Below, piece by piece: positions 1 through 8,541 of a DNA stretch of 64,000 nucleotides; position 1 is the first letter of the stretch, and every line of letters begins with the position of its first letter. Source of the stretch: Vandammella animalimorsus (GTDB lineage: Bacteria > Pseudomonadota > Gammaproteobacteria > Burkholderiales > Burkholderiaceae_C); assembly GCF_002285285.1 (NCBI RefSeq), contig NZ_NSJF01000006.1, forward strand, positions 1 through 64,000, read 5' to 3'. Made by a program: the position numbers and the translations under genes. The notes under the pieces were generated by a model, which was not told the DNA's origin, did not search any database, and worked only from the letters and a program-made list of their open reading frames with translations.

Positions 1-126
1 GCGTGCTGCGTGCTGCGTGCTGCGTGCTGCGTGCTGCGTGCTGCGTGCTGCGTGCTGCGTGCTGCGTGCTGCGTGCTGCGTGCTGCGTGCTGCGTGCTGC
101 GTGCTGCGTGCTGCGTGCTGCGTGCT
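1..126. repeat. heptanucleotide tandem repeat, 18 copies
   Basis: Eighteen perfect copies of the 7-base unit GCGTGCT run from the left edge of the window, so the array may continue outside it. Because 7 is not a multiple of 3, any reading frame through it repeats every 21 bases as Leu-Arg-Ala-Ala-Cys-Cys-Val. I see no gene here. Such arrays gain and lose units by replication slippage. Confidence 0.97.
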
Positions 127-221
127 GACCCCCTGCCCAAAGCGCACGGCTCTGGGCGGATGGACATTGCTTGGTGTGGCGCAGCTCACTTGCATAGCCG
201 GCGGATTATATAGAGATGTAA

Positions 222-384
222 GCACCTGTTAGGCAAGCTCGGCGCGAGCGAGCAAAAAGTGCTTTGGGATGGGCTGCAAGGCGCAAACACCAGCCGGCGC
301 AATCAGGACCGGTGGCCCAGAGAGGCTTTGCAGGGCAGCACAGACAGCCCCGATCCGCTGGCTTGCCATTTTGAGCAGGTTCTT
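222..384. repeat. divergent copy of the 164-bp palindromic repeat
   Basis: This 163-bp stretch upstream of dapC matches the full-length copies at 5449-5612 and 55619-55782 in size, in the left-end block CTCGGCGCGAGC, in the block GGGCTGCAAGGCGCAAA and in GAGGCTTTGC. Its right end, TTTTGAGCAGGTTCT, is a diverged version of the terminal inverted repeat. The centre carries CCGG arms in place of the GCCATAGC arms of the other copies. No gene is visible in the rest of 127-522. Confidence 0.75.
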
Positions 385-508
385 AGCTCCCTGGCACCTG
401 GCCGCGCTCTTGCCTGGCCACCCTCTCTTGCCTCAGCCCTGCCGTTGACAAGAGCGCCCGATGTCAAGCGCCCGGCCCACGCAGCCGCTGGCCCACCCGC
501 GACGAGCC

Positions 509-514
509 GATAAT
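509..514 (+). promoter_or_regulatory. putative -10 box of dapC
   Basis: GATAAT followed by CGCG lies only 8 bases before the dapC ATG. If it is a real -10 hexamer, transcription would begin at or within a base or two of the start codon, giving a leaderless or nearly leaderless mRNA. The same TAATCG context precedes tgt. I see no convincing -35 hexamer. Confidence 0.4.
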
Positions 515-522
515 CGCGCCCC

Positions 523-1731
523 ATGAATCCGCGCCTTCAATCCCTGCACCCTTATCCGTTCGAGCGCCTGCGCCAGTTGTTTGCCAGCGTTGCGCCCAAT
601 GCGGCGCTGGCGCCCATCAGCCTGGGCATTGGCGAGCCGCGCCATGCCACGCCGCAGCTGGTGCTCGATGCCTATGCCCAGGCCCTGCACGCCCCGGGCC
701 TGGCCAGCTACCCGGCCACGGCGGGCACGCCGGCGCTGCGCCAGGCCTGCGCGCAATGGCTGCAGCGCCGCTATGGCGTGAAGGCCGATGCCGAGCGAGA
801 AATCCTGCCTGTCAACGGCTCGCGCGAGGCGCTGTTTGCGCTCACCCAGGCCGTCGTCGATCCGGGCGATGCGCAGGCCATCGTCGTCTGCCCCAACCCC
901 TTCTACCAAATCTACGAGGGCGCGGCGCTGCTCGCTGGCGCGCAGCCGTATTACGCCAACAGCGATCCGGCGCGCAATTTCGCCGTGGATTGGGATGCCG
1001 TGCCCGAGGCCGTCTGGCAACGCACGCAGCTGGTGTTCACCTGCTCGCCGGGCAACCCCACCGGCGCGGTGATGCCGCTGGCCGAGTGGGACAAGCTCTT
1101 TGCGCTGAGCGAGCGGCACGGTTTCGTCATCGCCAGCGATGAGTGCTACAGCGAAATCTATTTTCAGGATGAAGCGCCGCTGGGCGCGCTGCAGGCGGCG
1201 CGCCAGCTCGGGCGCGACTGGCAGCGCCTGGTCATGCTCACCAGCCTGTCCAAGCGCAGCAATGTGCCGGGCATGCGCAGCGGTTTCGTGGCCGGCGATG
1301 CGGGCATCCTGCAGCAGTTCTTGCTCTACCGCACCTACCACGGCTGCGCCATGGCCCCGCCGGTGCAGGCCGCCAGCATCGCCGCCTGGGGCGATGAGGC
1401 GCACGTGGCGCACAACCGCCAGCTCTACCGCGAGAAGTTCGCCCAGGTCACGCCCGTGCTGCAGGCCGTGCTGGACGTGCGCCTGCCCGATGCGGGCTTT
1501 TACCTGTGGGCCGGCATCCCGCCTCAGCTGGGCCTGAGCGATACGCAGTTTGCCCGTGCGCTGTATGAACAGCAGGCCGTCACCGTGCTGCCCGGCAGCT
1601 ATCTGGCGCGCGAGGCCGCGGGCATCAACCCCGGCGCAGGCCGCGTGCGCATGGCGCTGGTGGCCGAGACCGCCGAGTGCCTGGAGGCCGCCGGGCGCAT
1701 CGCCGCCTTTGTGCGCAGCCTGCAGAACTGA
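523..1731 (+). CDS. dapC: succinyldiaminopimelate transaminase DapC
   Basis: This 402-aa fold-type I PLP aminotransferase most resembles DapC, which transfers an amino group from glutamate to N-succinyl-2-amino-6-ketopimelate in the succinylase branch of lysine and meso-diaminopimelate synthesis. The N-terminus MNPRLQSLHPYPFERLRQL is typical of the proteobacterial family. Visible class I/II signatures are SPGNPTGAV, the substrate and PLP-binding SDECYSEIYF, and SLSKRSNVPGMRSG, in which Lys244 should form the Schiff base with PLP. The ATG at 523 matches the family start. It stands next to smc, as in several Comamonadaceae. No dapD is seen in the window. A related aminotransferase specificity cannot be excluded from sequence alone. 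Confidence 0.9.
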   Translation: MNPRLQSLHPYPFERLRQLFASVAPNAALAPISLGIGEPRHATPQLVLDAYAQALHAPGLASYPATAGTPALRQACAQWLQRRYGVKADAEREILPVNGSREALFALTQAVVDPGDAQAIVVCPNPFYQIYEGAALLAGAQPYYANSDPARNFAVDWDAVPEAVWQRTQLVFTCSPGNPTGAVMPLAEWDKLFALSERHGFVIASDECYSEIYFQDEAPLGALQAARQLGRDWQRLVMLTSLSKRSNVPGMRSGFVAGDAGILQQFLLYRTYHGCAMAPPVQAASIAAWGDEAHVAHNRQLYREKFAQVTPVLQAVLDVRLPDAGFYLWAGIPPQLGLSDTQFARALYEQQAVTVLPGSYLAREAAGINPGAGRVRMALVAETAECLEAAGRIAAFVRSLQN

Positions 1732-1761
1732 TCTGATGCCCTGCCTGATGCCCCTGTGTTG

Positions 1762-1790
1762 AACGGGCCCTGAAACCGCCCGTTGCCTTT
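1762..1790 (+). terminator. weak terminator-like hairpin after dapC
   Basis: AACGGGC and GCCCGTT form a 7-bp stem with a 9-base loop 30 bases after the dapC stop, followed by the short T-rich stretch GCCTTTACTGCCTTTA. The T-run is interrupted, so termination may be partial and smc may receive read-through. Confidence 0.4.
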
Positions 1791-1897
1791 ACTGCCTTTA
1801 CCATTGGCGGCTTTTGCTTTTGTTTTGTAGTGGCAGCGCCCGGCGGCATCCAGGTCGCCACGCGCGCCGCCGCAACAGTCCAGCCCGTTTTCCCTCC

Positions 1898-4800
1898 GTG
1901 CGCCTCAATTCCATCAAGCTCGCCGGCTTCAAGTCCTTTGCCGAGCCGACCAACTTCCTGCTGCCAGGCCAGATGGTGGGCGTGGTCGGCCCCAATGGCT
2001 GCGGCAAGTCCAACATCATGGATGCGGTGCGCTGGGTGCTGGGCGAATCCAAGGCCAGCGAGCTGCGCGGCGAGTCCATGCAGGACGTGATCTTCAGCGG
2101 CACGCACACACGCAAGCCTGCCAGCCGCTCCAGCGTGGAGCTGGTGTTCGACAACGCCGACCACCGCGCCGGCGGGCAGTGGAACCAGTTTGGCGAGATC
2201 GCCGTCAAGCGCGTGCTCACGCGCGAGGGCGCCAGCAGCTACTACATCAACAACCAGCAGGTGCGCCGCAAGGACGTGCAGGACGTGTTCCTGGGCACCG
2301 GCCTGGGCCCGCGCGCCTACGCCATCATCGGCCAGGGCACGATCAGCCGCATCATCGAATCCAAGCCCGAGGAGCTGCGTCTGTTCCTGGAGGAAGCGGC
2401 CGGAGTCTCCAAATACAAAGAGCGCCGCAAGGAGACCGAGGCGCGCCTGAAGGACACGCGCGAAAACCTCACCCGCATTGAAGACATCCTGCGCGAGCTG
2501 GGCAGCCAGCTGGGCAAGCTGCAGGCCCAGGCCGAGGTCGCCGCGCAGTACACCCAGCTGCAAGAGCGCGTCACCCAGGCGCAGCAGCAACTGTGGCTGC
2601 TGCGCCAGCAAAAGGCCCAGCAGGAACTGGCCCAGGCCCAGGCCGCCGGCCAGCAGGCCATGGATGAGCTGCAGCAGCACACCGGCGAGATCGAAGTCGC
2701 CGCCGCGCAACTGGAGCAGGCGCGCGAGCAGCACTACGCCGCTGGAGAGCAGGTCAACAGCGCCCAGGGCGCGCTCTACGAAGCCTCGGCCGAGGTCGGC
2801 AAGCTCGAAGCCGAAATCCGCTTTGTGCTCGAAGGCAAGCAGCGCGCCGAGCAGCGCATCGAGGCGCTGCAGCAGCAGATGGCGCAATGGCAGCACAGCT
2901 CCAGCCAATCCAGCGAGCACTTGAGCGCGCTCGAAGGCGACGACGCCAGCGCGCTGGAACGCAGCGAAATCCTTGCCGCCCAGCTCGACGAGCACAGCGC
3001 CCAGCTGCCCGAGCTGGAGCAGGCCTGGCGCCAGGCGCGCGAGCAGGCCGAGCAGGCCCGCCAGCAGGCCCAGCACGTGCAGCAGCAACTGCAAGTGCTG
3101 GCCGCCGAGCAGCGCGGCCTGGCCGAGCGCCAGCAGCAGCAGCAGGCCCGCATGGAGCGCATCGAGCAGGAGCGCCGTGGCCTGCAGCCCATCGACGAGC
3201 AGCAGCTGGCCCAGCAACAGCAGACGCTGGAGCTGGCGCGCGAGGAGGCCGAACTCGCCCAGGCCGCCTGGGCCGAGTTAGAGGCCAGCCTGCCCGAGCT
3301 GGACAACCAGCGCCGCCAGGCGCAAAACGCGCTGCAGGCCAGCGCCGGCAAGCTCGCCAGCCTGGAGGCGCGGCTGCAGGCGCTGCGCGCCCTGCAAGAC
3401 AAGGTGCAGGCCGAAGGCAAGCTCGCCCCCTGGCTGGCCGAGCACGGCCTGGACCAGTTCGAGCCGCTGTGGCGCCAGCTGCACGTGGACAGCGGCTGGG
3501 AGCAGGCCGTCGAAGCCGCGCTGCGCGAGCGCATGGCCGCCCTGCCCGTCTCCGACCTGGAGCGCATCCGCGGCTTTGCCAGCGCCGAGCGCCGCCCGCC
3601 CGTCAAGCTGGTGTTCTACGCCAGCGGCCCTGACCACACACCCGCCGCGCCCGCCGCCACACCGGCCGCCGCCCCCAACCCGGCCATGACCCTGCCGCCG
3701 CTGAGCGAGAAAATCCGCTGCGACAACCCGCAGCTGCAGGCCGTGCTGGCCGACTGGCTACAGGGCTGCTACAGCGCCGCCCACCTGGACGACGCGCTGG
3801 CCGCTCGCAGCCTGCTGCGCCCGGGCGAGCAAATCCTGCTGGCCCAGGGCCACAGCATCACCGGCCACAGCCTGGGCTTTTACGCCGAAGACAGCGAGCA
3901 GGCCGGCCTGCTGGCGCGCGCCCAGGAGATCGAGGCCCTGCAGGCCGACTGCCAGGCGCAAGAGACCACCGTACAAGCGCAGCGCAGCGTCCAGGCCCAG
4001 GCCGAGAGCGCCTATCAACAGGCTGCCGCAGCGCTGCAGCAGCGCCGCAGCGCCGCCGACCAGGCGCAAAAACAGGCCCACCAGCTGCAAGTCGAAGTCA
4101 TGCGGCTGAGCCAGCAGGCCGAGCAGCTGCGCGCCGCGCACGCCCGGCTGGAGGACGATTGGCAGGAGCTGCAGCAAGGCCAGGAGGAATTGCAGGCGCG
4201 CAGCATCGAGACCGAAGCGCGCTTTGAGGAACTCGACGCCCAACTGGCCGAGGCCCAGGCCCTGCAATTCACGCAGGATGAGGCCGTGGACGCGGCCGAA
4301 CGCCAACTGGGCCAGGCGCGCGAGCAGCTGCGTCAACTCGAGCGCCAGCTGCAAGAGTCGCAGTTCGGCCAGCAAAGCATCCAGCACCGCCGCCAAGAAC
4401 TGCAGCGCAGCCTGGCCACCGCCGATCAGCAGCTGCAGGCCCTGCAGCAGGAGCTCGAACAGGCGCAGATCGAACAGGCGCGCTTTGCCGAGACTGGCGC
4501 ACTCGACGGCCTGGAGCAGGCCCAGGCCGTCAAGCTCGACTGCGAGCAGCGCCTGCAGCAAGCGCGCCAGCACTACGACGAAATGGGCCGCCAGCTGCGC
4601 GCCGCCGACGAGGCCCGCATGCACAAAGAGCGCGCGCTGGAGCCGCTGCGCCAACGCATCACCGAGCTGCGCCTGAAAGAACAGGCCGCACAACTGGCCT
4701 GGCAGCAATTCGAAGAGCTGCTGACCGAGGCCGAGAGCGACAAACAGGCCGTGGCCCACAGCATCGCCCAGGGCAAGGTGCGTCTGGAAGGTCTGCAGGG

Positions 4801-5449
4801 CGAGATCGAGCGCATGCAGCGCCAAATGGAGGCCTTGGGCCCCGTCAACCTGGCCGCCCTGCAGGAGCTGGGCCAGGCCAATGAGCGCAAAACCTACCTG
4901 GATGCGCAAGCCAGCGACTTGCAAGAGGCCATGGCCACGCTGGAAGAAGCGATTCGCACCATCGACGCCGAAACCCGCGAGCTGCTGCAAAGCACCTTCG
5001 ACACCGTCAACCAACACTTTGGCGCCATGTTCCCCGAGCTGTTCGGCGGCGGCCAGGCCAAACTCATCATGACGGGCGAGGAAATCCTCGACTCAGGCGT
5101 GCAGGTCATGGCCCAGCCGCCGGGCAAGCGCAACCAGACCATCCACCTGCTCTCGGGCGGCGAAAAGGCCTTGACGGCCATTGCCCTGGTGTTTGCCATC
5201 TTCCAGCTCAACCCCGCGCCCTTCTGCCTGCTCGACGAGGTGGACGCGCCGCTGGACGACGCCAACACCGAGCGCTATGCGCGCCTGGTCAAGCGCATGA
5301 GCGCGCACACCCAGTTCCTCTACATCAGCCACAACAAGATCGCCATGGAAATGGCCGAGCAGCTCATCGGCGTGACCATGCAAGAGCGCGGCGTCTCGCG
5401 CATCGTGGCCGTGGACATGCAAGAGGCGCTGAGCATGGCCGATGCCTGA
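1898..5449 (+). CDS. smc: chromosome segregation ATPase SMC
   Basis: This 1183-aa protein is a full-length bacterial condensin subunit, which dimerises at its hinge and works with ScpA and ScpB to compact and separate chromosomes. The N-terminal ATPase head has GPNGCGKS at residues 31-38. Two long Gln/Glu/Ala-rich coiled-coil arms flank a hinge around residues 510-670. The C-terminal head has the signature LLSGGEKAL near residue 1085 and the Walker B FCLLDEVDAPLDD near 1110. I use the GTG at 1898 because the protein then begins VRLNSIKLAGFKSFAEPTN, as the family does. An in-frame ATG at 1814 would add a 28-residue, Arg-rich extension unlike SMC. In related genomes zipA and ligA often follow smc. 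Here a repeat element follows directly, and its first base is the last base of the stop codon. Confidence 0.96.
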   Translation: MRLNSIKLAGFKSFAEPTNFLLPGQMVGVVGPNGCGKSNIMDAVRWVLGESKASELRGESMQDVIFSGTHTRKPASRSSVELVFDNADHRAGGQWNQFGEIAVKRVLTREGASSYYINNQQVRRKDVQDVFLGTGLGPRAYAIIGQGTISRIIESKPEELRLFLEEAAGVSKYKERRKETEARLKDTRENLTRIEDILRELGSQLGKLQAQAEVAAQYTQLQERVTQAQQQLWLLRQQKAQQELAQAQAAGQQAMDELQQHTGEIEVAAAQLEQAREQHYAAGEQVNSAQGALYEASAEVGKLEAEIRFVLEGKQRAEQRIEALQQQMAQWQHSSSQSSEHLSALEGDDASALERSEILAAQLDEHSAQLPELEQAWRQAREQAEQARQQAQHVQQQLQVLAAEQRGLAERQQQQQARMERIEQERRGLQPIDEQQLAQQQQTLELAREEAELAQAAWAELEASLPELDNQRRQAQNALQASAGKLASLEARLQALRALQDKVQAEGKLAPWLAEHGLDQFEPLWRQLHVDSGWEQAVEAALRERMAALPVSDLERIRGFASAERRPPVKLVFYASGPDHTPAAPAATPAAAPNPAMTLPPLSEKIRCDNPQLQAVLADWLQGCYSAAHLDDALAARSLLRPGEQILLAQGHSITGHSLGFYAEDSEQAGLLARAQEIEALQADCQAQETTVQAQRSVQAQAESAYQQAAAALQQRRSAADQAQKQAHQLQVEVMRLSQQAEQLRAAHARLEDDWQELQQGQEELQARSIETEARFEELDAQLAEAQALQFTQDEAVDAAERQLGQAREQLRQLERQLQESQFGQQSIQHRRQELQRSLATADQQLQALQQELEQAQIEQARFAETGALDGLEQAQAVKLDCEQRLQQARQHYDEMGRQLRAADEARMHKERALEPLRQRITELRLKEQAAQLAWQQFEELLTEAESDKQAVAHSIAQGKVRLEGLQGEIERMQRQMEALGPVNLAALQELGQANERKTYLDAQASDLQEAMATLEEAIRTIDAETRELLQSTFDTVNQHFGAMFPELFGGGQAKLIMTGEEILDSGVQVMAQPPGKRNQTIHLLSGGEKALTAIALVFAIFQLNPAPFCLLDEVDAPLDDANTERYARLVKRMSAHTQFLYISHNKIAMEMAEQLIGVTMQERGVSRIVAVDMQEALSMADA

Positions 5450-5612
5450 GAGCCTGTTCAAAATCTCGGCGCGAGTGGGCAAGAAGCGGTTTGGGGTGGG
5501 CTGCAAGGCGCAAAACGCAGCCATAGCTGGGGCTATGGCGAGGCTTTGCGGGCGCAGCAGAGCGCCAAAATCCGCTCTCTTGACCGCCGTGCAAAGATTT
5601 TGAACAGGCTCT
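5449..5612. repeat. full-length 164-bp palindromic repeat element, copy A
   Basis: The element has perfect 18-bp terminal inverted repeats, AGAGCCTGTTCAAAATCT at 5449-5466 and its reverse complement at 5595-5612. In the centre GCCATAGC and GCTATGGC form an 8-bp stem over a 4-base loop. The left end overlaps the smc stop codon. There is no open reading frame of its own. Size and structure are those of a miniature inverted-repeat element. The rest of 5613-5752 holds no gene that I can see. Confidence 0.93.
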
Positions 5613-5752
5613 GAGGGCCTTGCCTGAGAGATGGCCGGTTCACGCTCTGCGCAAGACGGGAAAGATGGCCGAGCGCCTGCACACGGACAGGCGCTGATCG
5701 AGGGATCAGAAGGCGCAGGCCACCGCCCCGAGCAGGGCTTGGCGCAGCAGAC

Positions 5753-6775
5753 TCAGGCCGCGCGCTCGACGCGCAGACCGCTTTCGGCGTCGAAGAAATG
5801 CAGGCGCCCGGCGCGGGGCTGCACGTACAACGTCTGGCCCGGCTCGGGCACGAAATGGCCTTCCTCGATGCGCACGATCAGGCTTTCGTCCTGCAAGCGG
5901 GCGTAAATCAGGCGCTCGGCGCCCAGCAACTCCACCGATTCGACCACCACGGGCCAGCCCTGGCCAGGCTCGACCAGATCCAGATGTTCGGGGCGGATGC
6001 CGGTCATCAAGCCATCCGGGCTGCCGGGGGCGTGCTTGAGCAGGTTCATCGGCGGCGAGCCGATGAAGCTGGCCACGAAGGTCGTCGCTGGCGTGTGGTA
6101 GACCTCCTCAGGCGTGCCAAATTGCTCCATGTGCCCGCCGCTGAGCACGATCATGCGCTGCGCCAGCGTCATGGCCTCGACCTGATCGTGCGTGACGAAC
6201 AGCGAGGTGATGCCCAGCTCGCGGTGCAGCTTCTGAATTTCCAGCCGGGTCTGCGCGCGCAGCTTGGCGTCCAGGTTGGACAGCGGCTCATCGAAGAGGA
6301 ATACCTGCGGCTGGCGCACGATGGCGCGGCCCATGGCCACGCGCTGGCGCTGCCCGCCCGAGAGCTCGCGCGGCTTGCGTTCGAGCAAATGCCCCAGCTC
6401 CAGGATTTGCGCGGCCTTGTCCACGCGGCGCTTGATTTCATCGGCCGGGGTCTTGGCGATTTTCAGGCCGTAGGCCATGTTCTCGAACACGCTCATGTGC
6501 GGGTAGAGCGCGTAGTTCTGGAACACCATGGCAATGTCGCGCCGCGCCGGCTCCAGGTCATTGACGACCTGCCCGCCAATGAGGATCTCGCCGCCGGAGA
6601 TTTCCTCCAGCCCGGCCACCATGCGCAGCAACGTGGATTTGCCGCAGCCAGAGGGGCCAACGATCACGATGAACTCGCCATCGGCAATCTCTGCGTTGAT
6701 GCCATGGATGACCTGATTGACCTTGGCACCACGGCCGTAGCGTTTGATGACGTTGCGCAGGGAAATGGATGCCAT
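5753..6775 (-). CDS. ugpC: UgpC/MalK-type ABC transporter ATP-binding protein
   Basis: This 340-aa cytoplasmic ATPase belongs to the carbohydrate-importer CUT1 family and resembles UgpC, which powers sn-glycerol-3-phosphate uptake. The N-terminal ABC domain has Walker [10 protein letters not shown] near residue 40, the Q-loop [11 protein letters not shown], the signature [14 protein letters not shown], Walker [13 protein letters not shown] and the H-loop FVTHDQ. A C-terminal TOBE-type regulatory domain follows from about residue 235 ([12 protein letters not shown]). The start at 6775 gives the usual [14 protein letters not shown]. An upstream in-frame start would add 22 hydrophobic residues and is unlikely. 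No binding-protein or permease genes adjoin it, because its 5' side faces a divergent dehydrogenase gene, so this is an orphan ATPase that may serve permeases encoded elsewhere. The exact substrate is inferred. Confidence 0.85.
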   Translation of the reverse strand: MASISLRNVIKRYGRGAKVNQVIHGINAEIADGEFIVIVGPSGCGKSTLLRMVAGLEEISGGEILIGGQVVNDLEPARRDIAMVFQNYALYPHMSVFENMAYGLKIAKTPADEIKRRVDKAAQILELGHLLERKPRELSGGQRQRVAMGRAIVRQPQVFLFDEPLSNLDAKLRAQTRLEIQKLHRELGITSLFVTHDQVEAMTLAQRMIVLSGGHMEQFGTPEEVYHTPATTFVASFIGSPPMNLLKHAPGSPDGLMTGIRPEHLDLVEPGQGWPVVVESVELLGAERLIYARLQDESLIVRIEEGHFVPEPGQTLYVQPRAGRLHFFDAESGLRVERAA

Positions 6776-6932
6776 GGGAGAAGGGGCAAAAAAGAGAAAA
6801 AACGGAACACGAGCGGGCGCAGCGCAAAAAAATACCCGCACAAGGGCTTGTGCGGGCTCTCTGGCCCGGGCGGGGCCGTACTATACCCAAACTCACCCCC
6901 TGCTTTGCCCTGCCCGCCCCACAGAACATCAC

Positions 6933-7910
6933 ATGCACACCGACAGCACCCCTCCGACTATTGCCTTTCTGGGTACCGGCCTGATGGGCCAGCCCATGGC
7001 GCAGCGCCTGCTGGATGCGGGTTATGCGCTGCACGTCTGGAACCGCACCGCCAGCAAGACCGAGGCCCTGTGCCAGGCTGGCGCACACGGCCACGCCAGC
7101 GCCGCGCAGGCCGTGGCGGCGGCCGACATCACCATCGCCATGCTCGAGAGCGGCGCCATCAGCCGCGAGGTGCTGCAGGCGCACGGCGTGGCGCAGGCGC
7201 TGCGACCTGGCAGCCTGTTCATCGACATGGGCTCGATGCAACCGCGCGAGGCGCGCGAGCACGCCGCGCTGCTGCAGGCGCGTGGCGTGCTCGCGCTGGA
7301 TGCGCCTGTCTCGGGCGGCACCGTGGGCGCCCAGGCCGGCACGCTGGCCATCATGGTCGGCGGGCCGGCCGAGGTCTTCGAGCGCGCCCAGGTGCAGGCC
7401 CTGCTGGCCGTGCTGGGCCGCGCCACCCGCGTGGGCGAGGCTGGCAGCGGCCAGCTGGCCAAGCTGGTCAACCAGATGATCGTGGGCATCACCATCGGCG
7501 CCGTGGCCGAGGGCCTGCTGCTGGCCGAAAAAGGCGGCGCCGACCCGGCCAAAGTGCGCGAGGCCATGGCTGGCGGCTTTGCGCAAAGCCGCATCCTGGA
7601 GCTGCACGGCCAGCGCATGGTGGCGCACGATTTTGCGCCGCGCGGGCGCATGAGCGTGCAACTCAAAGACTTGCGCAATGTGCTGGCCAGCAGCGCCGAG
7701 CTGGGCTTTGAAGCTCCCATCACCGCGCTGCTGGCGCAGCTCTACCAACAGGCGCTCGATGGCGGGCTGGGCCCGCTGGACCACAGCGCGCTGTTTTTGC
7801 AGTTGGCGCAATGCAACCACATGCACACCGGCCTGGCCCAGGCCCAGCTGGCCTCGGCGCAGGCCCAGTCGGACGATGGCCTGGCACCGGCCGCAGCGCC
7901 TGCGCCATGA
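6933..7910 (+). CDS. NAD(P)-dependent beta-hydroxyacid dehydrogenase
   Basis: This 325-aa protein is in the 3-hydroxyisobutyrate dehydrogenase/GarR family, which oxidises or reduces short 3-hydroxy acids with NAD(P). The Rossmann motif FLGTGLMGQPMAQRL begins at about residue 11. The substrate-binding APVSGGTVGAQAGTLAIMVGG segment comes next, then SGQLAKLVNQM with the catalytic Lys, and an all-helical C-terminal domain. The ATG at 6933 places the Rossmann motif where the family has it. Its stop overlaps the next gene's start as ATGA, suggesting translational coupling. It is divergent from the UgpC-type gene. The substrate cannot be told from sequence. Confidence 0.85.
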   Translation: MHTDSTPPTIAFLGTGLMGQPMAQRLLDAGYALHVWNRTASKTEALCQAGAHGHASAAQAVAAADITIAMLESGAISREVLQAHGVAQALRPGSLFIDMGSMQPREAREHAALLQARGVLALDAPVSGGTVGAQAGTLAIMVGGPAEVFERAQVQALLAVLGRATRVGEAGSGQLAKLVNQMIVGITIGAVAEGLLLAEKGGADPAKVREAMAGGFAQSRILELHGQRMVAHDFAPRGRMSVQLKDLRNVLASSAELGFEAPITALLAQLYQQALDGGLGPLDHSALFLQLAQCNHMHTGLAQAQLASAQAQSDDGLAPAAAPAP

Positions 7911-8518
7911 CGCCCCCTGCCCGCCTGCCAGCCCCCCGCCACGCCTGGGGCAACGCCCTGCGCCATTGGCCTGCGCGGCTGCTCGCCCTTCCTCTGCGGC
8001 TGCGGTGCCTGCTTTGCCTGGCCTGGCTGCTGCTGCCCATCGGCCCGGCCCAGGCTGCCGGCGCACTGGCCACGCCGGCGCAGTGCATCGTCACCCGCGT
8101 CTCCGATGGTGATTCGCTGCAGGCGCGCTGCCAGCACGGCGCGCGCGTGCAGCGGCTCAAGCTGCGCCTGCGCGCCATCGACGCGCCCGAGCTGCGCCAG
8201 CCCTACGGCCAAGCCGCCAGGCAGGCGCTGCTGGGGCTTTGCCTGCACCAGCGCGTGCAACTGCCCGCGCGCGCGCAACGCGACCGCTATGGCCGCACCC
8301 TGGTCGATCTACACTGCGGCGGCGTGCCCGTGGCCGAGCGCCTGGTCGCGCAAGGCCTGGCCTGGGTGCACCGTGCCACGGCGCGCGACTACCCGCGCCT
8401 GCTGCGCCTGCAGCAACAGGCGCAGCGCAGCGGCAAGGGCCTGTGGACGCAGCGCGAGCCCACGCCCCCCTGGGCCTGGCGGCACGCGCACCCTCAACCG
8501 CCACGGCGGTCGCAATGA
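7907..8518 (+). CDS. secreted thermonuclease-like (SNase) protein
   Basis: This 203-aa protein has a long basic N-terminus and a hydrophobic segment (LLCLAWLLLPIGPAQAAG, about residues 33-51) that looks like a signal peptide ending at Ala-Gln-Ala. The SNase-like OB-fold domain follows: VSDGDSLQARC, then LRAIDAPELRQPYG, then RDRYGRTLVDL and ERLVAQGLAWVHR. The Asp and Arg motifs known from staphylococcal nuclease (IDAPE, RYGR) are present, so calcium-dependent phosphodiesterase activity is plausible. The start codon lies in the ATGA overlap with the upstream dehydrogenase. A role in degrading extracellular or periplasmic DNA or RNA is inferred from the family. Confidence 0.82.
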   Translation: MTPPARLPAPRHAWGNALRHWPARLLALPLRLRCLLCLAWLLLPIGPAQAAGALATPAQCIVTRVSDGDSLQARCQHGARVQRLKLRLRAIDAPELRQPYGQAARQALLGLCLHQRVQLPARAQRDRYGRTLVDLHCGGVPVAERLVAQGLAWVHRATARDYPRLLRLQQQAQRSGKGLWTQREPTPPWAWRHAHPQPPRRSQ

Positions 8519-8541
8519 TTTTTCTAAAAGGAGAGCTTGCA

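Noticed and set aside
10-232. Overlapping open frames in the heptamer array encoding Leu-Arg-Ala-Ala-Cys-Cys-Val repeats
   Set aside because: They come from the tandem repeat alone and have no ribosome-binding site or non-repeat domain.
222-384. CRISPR-like or insertion-sequence interpretation of the recurring repeat
   Set aside because: Copies are kilobases apart with no spacers and carry no transposase, so neither fits.
3758-5017. A 419-codon open frame antisense to smc
   Set aside because: High third-position GC leaves long open antisense frames. The protein is Leu/Ala-rich with no family pattern, and smc explains the region.
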